Positions 7,825-16,104 of a stretch of DNA of 64,000 bases are shown here, one piece after another. Where the stretch lies: positions 1 through 64,000 of the forward strand of contig NZ_JQMJ01000004.1 of the NCBI RefSeq assembly GCF_000744655.1, written 5' to 3'. The position numbers were made by a program, and so were the translations under genes. The notes under the pieces are model-generated. The model made no database searches. It had not been told where the DNA came from and saw only the letters and a list, made by a program, of their open reading frames with translations. Numbering within the stretch: position 1 is the stretch's first letter; each line of letters opens with the position of its first letter. The stretch comes from Streptacidiphilus rugosus AM-16. GTDB lineage: Bacteria > Actinomycetota > Actinomycetes > Streptomycetales > Streptomycetaceae.

Positions 7825-8403
7825 GTGACCGAAGACCTGTCCAAGGTGGCGGACTTCCTGTTCGAGACCGGCACGCTCAAGAACGCCCGCCGCACGGGCT
7901 GGTGGATGGCAGGAGTCCGTGACCCAGAGAGTGTCGCCGAGCATTCCTGGCGCACGTCGCTGCTGGCCTCCGTCATCGCAGGCCTAGAGGGTGCTGACCC
8001 GGCGCGCGCCGCGCTGATGGCGGTCTGGCACGACTCCCAGGAGTCCCGCACTGGGGACGTGAACCACCTCGGGAAGAAGTACCTGGGCCAGGAGGCCGAC
8101 CCCGTCCACGTGACCGCCGACCAGACTGCCGGGATGCCCGCGGCGCTCGCGAAGTCGATTCAGGACGTGGTCGCCGAGTATGAGGCCCGGCAGACACGGG
8201 AGGCGATCTGCGCGCGGGACGCGGACAAGCTGGAGTGCCTGCTGCAGGGCATCGAGTACAAGGCGCAGGGCTACGAGCACGCGCAGCGGTGGATCGACAA
8301 CAGCCGCGGCCGGCTCACGACAGAGTCCGCGAAGCGCCTGGCGGACGAGCTCATCGGTCGCGGCTCAATCGGCTGGCTCAAGACAGTGATGGGCGAGAGC
8401 TGA
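7825..8403 (+). CDS. HD-domain hydrolase (HDDC2/YfbR-like)
   Basis: A 192-residue metal-dependent phosphohydrolase. Metal ligands of the HD superfamily are visible: H40 in SVAEHSWRTS, H69-D70 in AVWHDSQE and D134 in CARDADKLE. The layout and length match the HDDC2/YfbR group, which removes phosphate from nucleoside 5'-monophosphates; the actual substrate here is not known. The GTG start follows GAGGGG by about eight bases. It lies immediately after the XRE regulator. Confidence 0.85.
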   Translation: MTEDLSKVADFLFETGTLKNARRTGWWMAGVRDPESVAEHSWRTSLLASVIAGLEGADPARAALMAVWHDSQESRTGDVNHLGKKYLGQEADPVHVTADQTAGMPAALAKSIQDVVAEYEARQTREAICARDADKLECLLQGIEYKAQGYEHAQRWIDNSRGRLTTESAKRLADELIGRGSIGWLKTVMGES

Positions 8404-8534
8404 TGGATCGACTCTGAGCGATACGGCCCCGAAGGCCCCGGACCGCGCACCGCCACGCGTAGGGAACTTGGCGCCCCGCACGCGGCCGGATCGTGGACGC
8501 ATCTGTACATCTGAGCCTGTCAACGAGCACGCCA

Positions 8535-8567
8535 ACGGCCCCGCCCGGTTCGCCAGCGCGGGGCCGT
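8535..8567 (+). terminator. Strong hairpin after the XRE-HD operon
   Basis: ACGGCCCCGC (8535-8544) and GCGGGGCCGT (8558-8567) form a perfect 10-base stem with a 13-base loop. It lies about 130 bases past the HD gene and just ahead of the small membrane gene. No U-tract follows, as is usual in actinomycetes. Confidence 0.6.
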
Positions 8568-8581
8568 GGCATCATCGCGGC

Positions 8582-8725
8582 ATGCTGATCGCTGCAAGCG
8601 TCCCGCGTGCCGGAGCAGGAATGTCGATGCCTGCGTGGCTTGCGGTGGCTCTGATCGTGGCCTCCACCGGAATTGCTGCGGTGGTCTTCGTGATCTCTTC
8701 CCGGCGCGAGGCTCGGAAGAAGTAG
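8582..8725 (+). CDS. Small single-pass membrane protein
   Basis: A 47-residue peptide from ATG 8582; a second ATG at 8624 would give 33 residues. Residues about 18-38 (AWLAVALIVASTGIAAVVFV) form one transmembrane helix, followed by a basic tail (SSRREARKK) that would stay in the cytoplasm. No clear ribosome binding site precedes either start. It ends about 40 bases before the CRISPR repeats. Function unknown. Confidence 0.5.
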   Translation: MLIAASVPRAGAGMSMPAWLAVALIVASTGIAAVVFVISSRREARKK

Positions 8726-8762
8726 CCGCCGCAGGCTGTGTCACCGCGCTGGGTGGAGGCCC

Positions 8763-9265
8763 CAGACCATCCCCGCGGGTGCGGGGAGCAGATGCTGAGC
8801 ACGGCGGACATGAACGCTTCGAAGGGACCATCCCCGCGGGTGCGGGGAGCACACCAGGATGCGCAGGTTCTTGCGCTCCCAGTCGGGACCATCCCCGCGC
8901 CCACGGGGATGATCTCCCGGAGACCCGGAGGCCATCTACCAGGCGAACCGGGACGGCTGCACCCTGCGCTCGCAGGGATGGTCCCAACCAGGTGGCCTAT
9001 ATCGCATCATCGAGCGCGTCTGCTCCCGGCAAGTGCGGGGAGGGTCCCATGCCGTTGGCCAGGGCGTCCGTCGGGGTGCCTTGTTCCCGGGCCCGTCACG
9101 ACGTGGGCTGACGACTGCTTCCCGCGACTGCGGGGATGCTCCCTGCGTCGGCTCGTTCACCGGGACGTTCGAGCGCTGCTCCCCGCGCCCGCGGGGATGA
9201 TCCCTTCACGTAGGCCGCGCTGTTCGGGTGGCTGATCTGCTCCCTGCACCTGCGGGGATGATCCC
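8763..9265. CRISPR. Degenerate type I-E-like CRISPR array with repeats in two orientations
   Basis: Repeats of about 28-29 bases recur with a period of 61. Copies 1 and 2 (8765-8790, 8826-8851) read GACCATCCCCGCGGGTGCGG. Copy 3 (8887-8912) begins like these but continues as CACGGGGATGATC, the opposite orientation. Copies at 8958-8983, 9021-9046, 9116-9141, 9177-9202 and 9238-9263 read TGCTCCCCGCGCCCGCGGGG or worn versions of it; a very worn one may lie at 9081-9108. The right-hand orientation matches the sense of the E. coli I-E repeat. Several inner repeats have many changes, so that part is probably decaying. No cas gene lies in the window. Confidence 0.85.
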
Positions 9266-9812
9266 GAAGTCCTCGGGCGGCCGCTTCCCCGACACGAGGA
9301 CCGCGCTGGTCACCCCCGCGTCGGCGAAGAGCAGGCCGCTGGTCAGGCAGGGTCCGGGCCGAGGTTCGAGACACCGGGAGCACCGTCACGCCCCGAGGAT
9401 CGCGAGGTTGGCGGGCCGACCACCCCGCCAACGCGTGAGACCGATGATAGTGAGCGTCCTCGCGGCCCTGCTGGAGGTACTCTCTCCTGACGCGGGACGC
9501 AGATGCGCTCCCTGGGCTGGCTCTGCAGCGTCAGCCTGGGTCTGTGCGGCTGGGAAGCCGCGTTGCCGTCAGTGTCATCTGGCCGCTGACGGACGACGCC
9601 GAGGTCCTGCAGATCGCGCTCGTTGTCCCCATCGCCGCAGGCGGTGGGCCCGGCATGGTCCGGGAGCTACCAGTGGCGGCACGGCCACACCGAGCCTCCG
9701 CCGCTGCGACGCCGCGTGGCACGGCCCGTACTCGAACGGCTCCTGGGTGTCCGAAGGGCCCGTCGATCCAGGTTGGGGCGGTGGAGCCACGGGCGAGCTC
9801 GCGTACTCGACG
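9266..9812. other. Stretch without a convincing gene after the CRISPR array
   Basis: No frame here has a ribosome binding site plus a protein-like sequence, and no cas gene remnant was recognised on either strand. It may contain the leader of the right-hand repeats or decayed DNA. Confidence 0.4.
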
Positions 9813-10631
9813 TCAGTTCCCGGAGATCACCCTCAGATCGCGCAGGGTCGCGGCCAAGGCGCCGGCCAGGAGGACGAGGCAGCCGGCCGCCGCCACGGCG
9901 ATCCGGTCGGGATGGGGACGACCAAAGCAAACGGCGAGGGCCACCGCCCCGGTGAGCAGGCTGCCTGCGGTCAGACTCCACAGGCCCAGGCGCAGGCTCG
10001 CAGCGGATGGCAGGACGAGCACGGCGCCGCCGACGTCCGAGACCGCACGAGCGGTCTGGACCGCGGCCGCGGCCAGGGCGAGCCACCAGGAGGCGACTGC
10101 CAGGTGCTCCCACAGCCCGGCTCGCCCCGTGTGGACCCGCGCGAGCACCACCACGCCAGCCCCGAGCAGCGCGGGAACGCCCAGACGACGGGCGGCACGA
10201 CCCGCCAGGACGCCCAGCGCGCCCGCCGAGAGTTTCGGGCGCGGCGCGGCGAGCCCGAGCCCGAGCAGCAGCAGGGCGGCACAGGCGCGCGCCGGCCAGG
10301 GTCCGCCCGGCGCGTCGGCGAGGGGGGCACCCTGCTCCCCGATTGCGTGGCCGAGCAGCACGGTGAACAGTGCGACCGTCACGCCGAGTGTCGCGGCCCG
10401 GCCGAAGCGTCTGTCGCGGGCGTCGGCGCGGCGAACGTCAGTGGGCCCGGCATCGACGAGCCCGGGGTCGACGGGCCAGAGGACCGGGTGCAGCCACAGG
10501 TCGGCGGCGCCGCGCAGTGCGTCGGACCAGCCGCGCCAGCCGGCCGCCCGCACCTCCTCGGCCATGGCCTCGCCCCAGCGGTCACGGAAAGCGGGCGGGT
10601 AGAGCCGCACCAGTCGGTCGGCGACGCTCAT
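9813..10631 (-). CDS. Multi-pass membrane protein coupled to a PadR regulator
   Basis: A 272-residue protein whose N-terminus (VRLYPPAFRDRWGEAMAEEV) is typical of membrane proteins found next to PadR regulators. About five hydrophobic segments follow, for example TLGVTVALFTVLLGHAIG near residue 80 and ALLLLGLGLAA near residue 118. Its ATG overlaps the stop of the PadR gene (ATGA), so translation is coupled. The role is unknown; related proteins are often listed as permease-like. The end of its reading frame lies 550 bases right of the CRISPR array. Confidence 0.8.
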   Translation of the reverse strand: MSVADRLVRLYPPAFRDRWGEAMAEEVRAAGWRGWSDALRGAADLWLHPVLWPVDPGLVDAGPTDVRRADARDRRFGRAATLGVTVALFTVLLGHAIGEQGAPLADAPGGPWPARACAALLLLGLGLAAPRPKLSAGALGVLAGRAARRLGVPALLGAGVVVLARVHTGRAGLWEHLAVASWWLALAAAAVQTARAVSDVGGAVLVLPSAASLRLGLWSLTAGSLLTGAVALAVCFGRPHPDRIAVAAAGCLVLLAGALAATLRDLRVISGN

Positions 10632-10927
10632 GTGGAGCTCACTCCCAAGCTGCGCAGCCCCGCGGCGGCCACCTTGGCCATGGACCGCAGTTCCCGTTCG
10701 AGCACCGCCCGCCCCTCGGCAGTCAGCCGCACGGGGCGCTGCCGCCCCGATTCCTCGACCGGCTCGACAAGCCCCTTGGCCTCCAGCCGGGTGAGTGCAC
10801 CGTACAGGCTGCCGGGGCCGAGGCGCTCCCCGACCAGCCGCTCAATGGCCGCGTTCACGGCATAGCCGTGCAGCGGCCCGTCGGCCAGGGCGCAAAGGAC
10901 CAGCCTCTGGGCGTCGTTGGCCTGCAT
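10628..10927 (-). CDS. PadR-family transcriptional regulator
   Basis: A 99-residue winged-helix repressor: LCALADGPLHGYAVNAAIER, then SLYGALTRLEAKGLVEP, then GRQRPVRLTAEGRAVLE, the standard PadR order. ATG 10927 is chosen because GGAGG lies seven bases upstream; an upstream in-frame extension crosses the divergent promoter. It overlaps the membrane protein gene by four bases. It probably represses itself and the divergent gene at 11003 through the palindromes at 10963-11000. Confidence 0.9.
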   Translation of the reverse strand: MQANDAQRLVLCALADGPLHGYAVNAAIERLVGERLGPGSLYGALTRLEAKGLVEPVEESGRQRPVRLTAEGRAVLERELRSMAKVAAAGLRSLGVSST

Positions 10928-10962
10928 GCCGACCGCCTCCCTCCGTACGCAGGGACTCAGAT

Positions 10963-11000
10963 TACTACGCACTGTGTAGTACGCGGCATGTACTATGCCG
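10963..11000. promoter_or_regulatory. Probable PadR operators in a divergent promoter
   Basis: Two adjacent inverted repeats lie between the divergent genes. TACTAC/GTAGTA with a 7-base spacer is at 10963-10981, and CGGCAT/ATGCCG around GTACT is at 10984-11000. The second overlaps an in-frame ATG (10988), which favours the later start at 11003 for the plus-strand gene. Palindromes centred on GTAC or AGTA elements are usual for PadR proteins. Confidence 0.6.
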
Positions 11001-11002
11001 CC

Positions 11003-12064
11003 ATGCCCAACCGTCCCGACGCGCAGCCCGCCGACGTGACGCTCCCCGCCGGCCACCCCGCCCGGGCCGCGGTCCGCCGGGCCGCCCGCGACGCCCTCGC
11101 CGCGGCCGTGCTATTCACCGCCTTCGCCGAGGTCACCTCCCACATCCGGGCAGTGCGCGCGGGCAGCCCGTGGCAGGACGACCCCTACGACGCCGTGGTC
11201 TCGTTCACCCTGTTCCTGGTCCCGGCCCTGGCGGCGCTCGCCGCCGCTCGGTCTCTTCTGCTGCGAAAGGACGAGCCGCAGCCGCGCTTCCGGATCGGTC
11301 AGCTCCTGCGCGCCTGGGGCGTGTGCGCCGCACTGATCGCGACCACCGCGCTCACCGACTGGACGGCCGTGGCCCTGCGCGCCGACCGGAGTCTGTGGAG
11401 CAGCGTGACGCCCTGGGTCGTCGCATCCCTGGTGCTCCCCACAGCGGCGGCCGCCGTGGCGGGCGCGCGCGTCCTGCGAGCTCGCCGGCTCCTCCCGCCG
11501 GGCCCTGGCGGGCGCGGGGACGGTCCGGTGGCGGGTGACTGGCTCGACGATCTGGCGCCCACGGTCCGGTACCTGGCCGTGCTTCTCCCAGCGCCGTTGA
11601 CGCGTCGAGTGGACCGAACTGTGACGCATCAGCGCTTCGCCTCCACCGTGCGGTTCACCCGCCAGCACATCGTCGGCCTCGCCGGGGCGGCGGCCGGGCT
11701 CGGCGGCGCGCTGCTGGCCGCCGCGGAGGCCGTCGGCGAGGGCTGGACCGACCCGCTGCTCTGGTTCACCGCCGCATGCGTCCACGCGGGCGGGTTCTTC
11801 GCCTTCGCCATGCTCTGCAACACGGCGCTGGCGATCTCCGTACCGCGCCCGAACGACCGCCGTCGCGGGCCCGCGCAAGCCGTGCGCTACGCCGTCACGG
11901 CGGCGGCTCTCGCCGTTCCGCTCACCGGAGCGCTGCGGGCACCGTTGCGTCCGCTGATCGGCCCTACGGACACCGTTCCGGCTCTCGCCGAACTGGTCCT
12001 CACCGGCGCCGCTGTCGCGGGCGTACTCACCTTCGTGATCACCATCGCGCTCGGCTCCGACTAG
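11003..12064 (+). CDS. Multi-pass membrane protein divergent from PadR
   Basis: A 353-residue protein with about eight hydrophobic segments, e.g. AAVLFTAFAEVTSHIRA, SFTLFLVPALAALAAARS, WVVASLVLPTAAAAVAG, LAGAAAGLGGALLAA and VLTGAAVAGVLTFVITIAL. No transport motif was recognised. ATG 11003 is taken as the start; 10988 is an alternative. The last codons are GAC TAG, and this TAG lies inside the CTAG that flanks the IS701 relic. The original stop may therefore have been replaced, though the tail is of plausible length. Confidence 0.75.
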   Translation: MPNRPDAQPADVTLPAGHPARAAVRRAARDALAAAVLFTAFAEVTSHIRAVRAGSPWQDDPYDAVVSFTLFLVPALAALAAARSLLLRKDEPQPRFRIGQLLRAWGVCAALIATTALTDWTAVALRADRSLWSSVTPWVVASLVLPTAAAAVAGARVLRARRLLPPGPGGRGDGPVAGDWLDDLAPTVRYLAVLLPAPLTRRVDRTVTHQRFASTVRFTRQHIVGLAGAAAGLGGALLAAAEAVGEGWTDPLLWFTAACVHAGGFFAFAMLCNTALAISVPRPNDRRRGPAQAVRYAVTAAALAVPLTGALRAPLRPLIGPTDTVPALAELVLTGAAVAGVLTFVITIALGSD

Positions 12065-12562
12065 TACTCCAGTGAGAGTTCTTCGTTTTCCCTGGTCAGC
12101 AGCCTGGCGGTCAGGAGTGAAGCGGGGCTGCGCCGGGGGTGGAGGAGCGTTCGCGGGATGTCACGCGAACGAGCGGCCGCGCCGCATGTAGTGGCAGCGA
12201 CGTGCGTGTGCCTTCTGGCGGCGGCGCCAGGTGGACCAGGTCAAGGTGCGGTCGCGGGACGCAGGATAGTGGCGGGGCCGAGTTGCCAGCAGACGGCGAA
12301 TCTCGGCCGGGGTGAGATCCACGAGATCGGGCGTGTCCCGAGCGCGTCCCCCTTTTCGCGCTCCTGGGCTGCCATAACCGCGAGGAATGCGTGGGCGAGC
12401 ATCGCGAGGGTGATGTGCCGGTACCAGCCCACGAAGCGCCGCACTTCGTACTGGTCCAGGCCGCGCGAGCCAGCGATCTGGACCAAGTCCGCGAGGGTCG
12501 CGTCCAGCGGTGCGAAGGCAAGGTAGAAGGCAATCTCGTCGGCCCTGGTGATGCCGCGGCGT
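12061..12562 (-). pseudogene. IS701-family relic (C-terminal part of transposase and one IS end)
   Basis: The left end is CTAG followed by TACTCCAG, as in the two IS701 units at 43-47 kb. The minus strand encodes [36 protein letters not shown] and [20 protein letters not shown], then in the -1 frame [15 protein letters not shown] and a basic tail ending near 12161. Compared with the full IS701 protein, the residues between IAGSR and GLDQYEVRR (the segment with EE-FQAAKNEC) are missing, an internal deletion. The frame change falls on an AAAAGGGGG run at 12348-12356. The N-terminal two thirds and the other IS end are gone. Confidence 0.8.
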
Positions 12563-12765
12563 GCAGCGCACGCTCAGGTCGTCGACTGGGGTGCGAAGCT
12601 GGTGGACGACAGCGGCGGCGACCGCAGCTGGCGGGTCTTCGCGGACCGGCGGGCCATCCGTTCTGCCTCTGCGGCGTGCGGAGCCGACTGAGCCAGCGGG
12701 GCCGAAGGCAGCGCAAAGCCCCCGGTGCGCCGGAATCGGAGGCTTCGTGCTGCCCGCGTGAGGGA
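12563..12765. other. Stretch between relics, no assigned gene
   Basis: A plus-strand frame at about 12571-12690 reads [20 protein letters not shown] and ends at TGA. It could be the C-terminal scrap of a lost gene, but has no start and cannot be assigned. Confidence 0.3.
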
Positions 12766-13000
12766 TCAGACGGTCACGCCTTGCGCCCGCAGGTAGGCGA
12801 GCGGGTCGACGTCCGAGTTGGGCGTGGCGCACGCCTCGACGTGCAGGTGTGGACCGATGACGTCGTACCAGGCTGCGGCGATGGCGGCGACCTCGTCCCG
12901 GGAGAAAGCCATGAGGGTCCGGAACTCCCAGTCCGGGAAGAACGGCCCGGTCACACGGCGTCCAAGCGCTGCTCGATGGTCTTCGTGTACTACCACAACG
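12766..13000 (-). pseudogene. Frameshifted small hypothetical protein
   Basis: Reading minus, one frame gives YTKTIEQRLDAV up to a TGA at about 12951, and the frame one base off continues TGPFFPDWEFRTLMAFSRDE, VAAIAAAWYDVIGPH and ends DPLAYLRAQGVTV at 12766. Joined, these match a very common small streptomycete protein of unknown role that carries KL/RLD-VTGPFFPDWEF-TLMGF near its N-terminus. No start codon precedes the first part, so the gene is broken at both the 5' end and the frameshift. A short GTG start at 12954 could still make 62 residues. Confidence 0.5.
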
Positions 13001-13537
13001 TCCGGTAGGCCACGAGTGCCTGGCAGGGCTGCGCCGGCCTGACCGCGCGAACGGCGACCCACGGGTCGCCGCCCAGGTCAGCACCTGGGGTCGGCCTCGT
13101 GAGAGGCCTCTCCGTGGAGTCATCGCCACCAGGATGGTCCGGCACGCCTTCGCGCGCCGGACCATCCTGCGCCGCGGTTCGCGGCGGTGCCTTCGATGCA
13201 TATCGGCTTGGTCGCTCTGATGCGGTGTGATGATCTTCTTCCTGGACCGGGCTGCGAGCGAGCCAGGTCGTCGCCGAGGTGACCGGCGCAAGCGCGGAGC
13301 GGGTCGCGCCGCTCTCAGGTCCGGATCTCGTGCGCGAGATCATGGACGGCCCACCCTGCCGCCGCCCCGGGGCAGCACCACTTCGGTGCCGTTCCAGGCG
13401 GGCGAAGATGCTGCTGGCTCGCCGACCTCTGCCGCCGTCACCTCGCTGCCGCAACCGAGCAGGAGTGATCCATCAGCGAGGACGGTGCCACCGGGCGAGA
13501 CCGCCACCGCGTCGTAGAGATGGCGCCTGGCCTGGTA
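13001..13537. other. Stretch without a convincing gene
   Basis: Frames on both strands are arginine- or proline-rich. After the stop of the secreted-protein gene at 13538, the same minus-strand frame continues with a protein-like run (RHLYDAVAVSPGGTVLADGS) to about 13355, which may be coincidence or a decayed 3' extension. Confidence 0.35.
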
Positions 13538-13961
13538 TCAGCCGGCGTCGGCTTCAGGGCCGGACCAGCTGCCGCTCTCCTGCGGCCGGAGGATCGCCTC
13601 GAAAGTCAGGTCGCCTGCACTGCAGGTGAACGTCGGCGAGTAGTTGATGTCCCAGACCTGGTCGCTTCTGTCGTTCCAGTTGATGTCGTACACGTCGCCG
13701 CACCCGCTCGCCAGGCGGAGGTAGAAACGCTCGTCCGTGCTGGCGAACGCCTGGTCGACGTCCCAAGTGGCGTAGGCGCGGTCCCAGGTGACGTAGTGCA
13801 GGCACAACGTGTACCGGGCCCCGAAGTTGCTGTGATAGGGCTGTGAGCAGAAGACGGGCTCGTCGGCGTGCGCGGCCCCGGCGCCCAGACCCACGAGTCC
13901 GGCGGTCGCGAGGCCCCAGGGCTGCAGCAGTGCGGGCGACTATGGCGAGTTTCGAATTCAT
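13538..13961 (-). pseudogene. Secreted four-cysteine protein with a frameshift in its signal peptide
   Basis: ATG 13961 begins MNSKLAIVARTAAAL and then needs a one-base shift at the four-G run 13917-13914 to continue GLATAGLVGLGAGAAHADEP, a proper signal peptide with an Ala-x-Ala type site. The mature part, about 100 residues, has exactly four Cys (VFCSQ, TLCLH, SGCGD, FTCSA) and many aromatic residues. It is the last of three tandem secreted genes on this strand. Either a single extra G broke the gene or the base call is wrong. Without correction only a leaderless form from an internal GTG could be made. Confidence 0.6.
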
Positions 13962-14216
13962 GTGCCTTCCATACTCGTTGGCTTTGGTTCCGCTCGAGTG
14001 GGGCAGACCAGTACTCAGCAAGGCAGGTTGACAGGCGAGGTCCAAGGCTGGGACACCCCGAGACGGCCTCAGGCTTGCCGGCTCAGGGGCCGGTCAAGGG
14101 CCCGTCGGGGCCGTGCGCCGCAGCAGCATTCGGACCCCTGGGTGATGTCCTTGACACACCTGATCCTTGTCGGCTGTGTCGTCAGGGAGATGACGCGTCA
14201 GAATCGGGGACGCAGC

Positions 14217-14726
14217 TCACCGGAAGCAGTCTCCAGGCGATTCGGCGGGACCGTACACGTGGCCACTCTCGGTGAACCACATCTTGGTGTAGTAGCAATA
14301 GCCAGGGGTGACGACTTCGCCGAATTCGTCGGTGATGTTGATGGCCTTGGCGAAGCTTCCCTGAAAGTCGCCCCAGTCGGAGACCGAACTGTCCCAGTTC
14401 GGCTCTCCCGGGACCGGGCTTCCGTTGGAGCCGAGGTACTTCCATCCCGTCTGCGTGTAGAGATGGATGGCGGTACTTGGGGAATAGGCGCTGCCGCCTC
14501 CCCAGAAACGGCTCGTTTCCTGAACGGAGTCGAAGCAGGGGTTGAGCTGAATTCCATACGGGTAGACGCCGGGAGCGGTGTTGCCCCGGCACGCCGCGGT
14601 GTTCCCCCAGTAGGTGGTCGCCGCTTGAGCGTTACCGCCGGCCGAGAGCAGCGCGCCCGCGGTGAGTCCGACGGCACATATGACCCTTGCTGCCGCAGCT
14701 TTCCTGCTTCGCGTGAAAATACGCAT
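14217..14726 (-). CDS. Secreted four-cysteine protein
   Basis: A 169-residue protein from ATG 14726, preceded by GAGAGGA. A signal peptide covers about residues 1-37: basic FTRSRKAAAARV, core VICAVGLTAGALLSAGG, site AQA|AT. The mature domain begins TTYWGNTAACRGNTAPG and ends ESPGDCFR, with exactly four Cys that could form two disulfides, and many Trp, Tyr and Gly. I do not recognise the family. Its neighbours on both sides are secreted four-Cys proteins of different sequence on the same strand. Confidence 0.75.
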   Translation of the reverse strand: MRIFTRSRKAAAARVICAVGLTAGALLSAGGNAQAATTYWGNTAACRGNTAPGVYPYGIQLNPCFDSVQETSRFWGGGSAYSPSTAIHLYTQTGWKYLGSNGSPVPGEPNWDSSVSDWGDFQGSFAKAINITDEFGEVVTPGYCYYTKMWFTESGHVYGPAESPGDCFR

Positions 14727-14877
14727 AATGGTCCTCTCGATGGTCGGGGTGGAGTGAATCGATGGCTGCGATCCGGATGCCGGCACCTGGCCGGCGTTCT
14801 CGCCCTGGATCCCGTCACGGCAGGTCTTGCCCTGCGAGCCGCAGTCATCCGCGATCGGGATCCGGCCAGCATTCCTC

Positions 14878-15309
14878 TTACGTGTAGTCCGGGCTGCATT
14901 CGATCGGGGACCTCGTCGTGAGGTCCCACACGCACACCGCGTCGTACAGAACGTCGCCGCTGCTCGCCGACCCGTGCCACCAGGTGGGCGTGTCGGCGCC
15001 GGTGTTGGGCGCGTACGCGTCTGCGGCCTTGAAGGCGTCGGGCCATTCGGGGGACTCGTTGGACTTCCACTGCGCAATGCTGATCTCGCAGTCGTCATGA
15101 GCGTGATCCCAGGTATGGCCGGTTACGTGATTGCCGTCCCAGGTGGTCCAGCCGAAACAGTTGCCCGACCAGGCAGACCAGTTGGCGCCATCGGCGTGGG
15201 CGCTGGGCGCCACGAGGAGGCCGGCGGCGACGGTCGCGAAGGTACAGAACGCGACCGTGACGGACGCGGGTCGTGCGACGCAGCGCTTGAGCGCCCGCAG
15301 TGCATGCAA
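14878..15309 (-). CDS. Secreted four-cysteine protein
   Basis: A 143-residue protein. The start is taken as TTG 15309, behind GGAGTAGGG. A signal peptide covers about residues 1-40 (RPASVTVAFCTFATVAAGLL then APSAHADG). The mature part starts ANWSAWSGNCFGWTTWDGNH and ends IECSPDYT, with four Cys and high Trp, Asp and His content. No family recognised. It is first of three tandem secreted genes, with 151 bases to the next, so each may have its own promoter. Confidence 0.7.
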   Translation of the reverse strand: MHALRALKRCVARPASVTVAFCTFATVAAGLLVAPSAHADGANWSAWSGNCFGWTTWDGNHVTGHTWDHAHDDCEISIAQWKSNESPEWPDAFKAADAYAPNTGADTPTWWHGSASSGDVLYDAVCVWDLTTRSPIECSPDYT

Positions 15310-16104
15310 GGTCCCTACTCCAATTCGGCATTGTGTGTCCGCCCCCCAGGACCGTCCCGCTTTCAAGGACGAGTCGCTGCAGCATGCTGTCCCGAGTCGT
15401 GTCGGCACCGGCGCGCCGGAATCACGGACAGGTGCGTTTACTCGACGGGGCTTTGGCGGGCAGCTGATCGTGCTCGGTGCGGCGGATCGCCCTGGACGAT
15501 GATCCACCGTCGGGTGCCTGTCCGCCAGGAATGTGAAGTGTCCATGCTGCGAAGACAGCGCCGGAGGACACGAGTGGACACCAGTGGACACGGGCGGACC
15601 TGCTCGACCGCGCCGTTGTGAGGGTTCGCGACGCCTGCCGCTCCCACCGCTTCGCCCCGCGGCCGACGTGGCGGAGGCCGTCAGACGGACCGCAGGACAC
15701 CGACCGGCCGACTGAGCCGGCGTACCTTGCGGGTCCACGACGCCTTGCGCTCTCGCTTCACGTGCCTATGTCGCGGGAACGGAAAAGCGCGACACTCATG
15801 GACACGACTGGACGGGTGAACGCGGCACTGGACACCAACGACTCGGGAGCGAGAGTTCGCGCGCGCCTGGAGCGGCTGTGCCATGAACCAGCCGGGCCGG
15901 CTCGCGTTCAAGTCGATTCCCGGCAACAAGTGGTGCTTCTAGCCTCGGGCTTTCATGAATGTCGGACGAGGTGTGAGGGCCGGACGCCAGCCCTTGTCGC
16001 TGACCTGCCGCGATGCCCTTCTGGCTTCTTGCGGCTGTGACTTGCTGCTCTGCACCTGCTGGTGAGGGTTACGCCAACACAGACTGTCTGAAACGCTGTG
16101 CAGC
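15310..16104. other. Stretch without a convincing gene; GGACAC repeats
   Basis: No frame here looks coding. At about 15567-15591 three GGACAC words occur at 10-11 base spacing (GGACACGAGTGGACACCAG and onward), with further GGACAC/TGGAC words near 15800-15840. These could be binding sites or chance. The promoter of the secreted gene at 15309 must lie near the left edge. Confidence 0.35.

Noticed and set aside
8738-9431. Open frames across the CRISPR repeats giving peptides such as DHPRGCGEQ and SSPRARGAA
   Set aside because: These are translations of the repeats themselves, a known annotation artefact; no ribosome binding site or conserved protein.
9266-9812. Possible cas gene remnants after the array
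   Set aside because: No frame resembles Cas1, Cas2, Cas3 or Cascade proteins.
12571-12690. C-terminal scrap [16 protein letters not shown] on the plus strand as a gene
   Set aside because: No start codon or upstream coding sequence; 40 codons are too few to exclude chance in GC-rich DNA.
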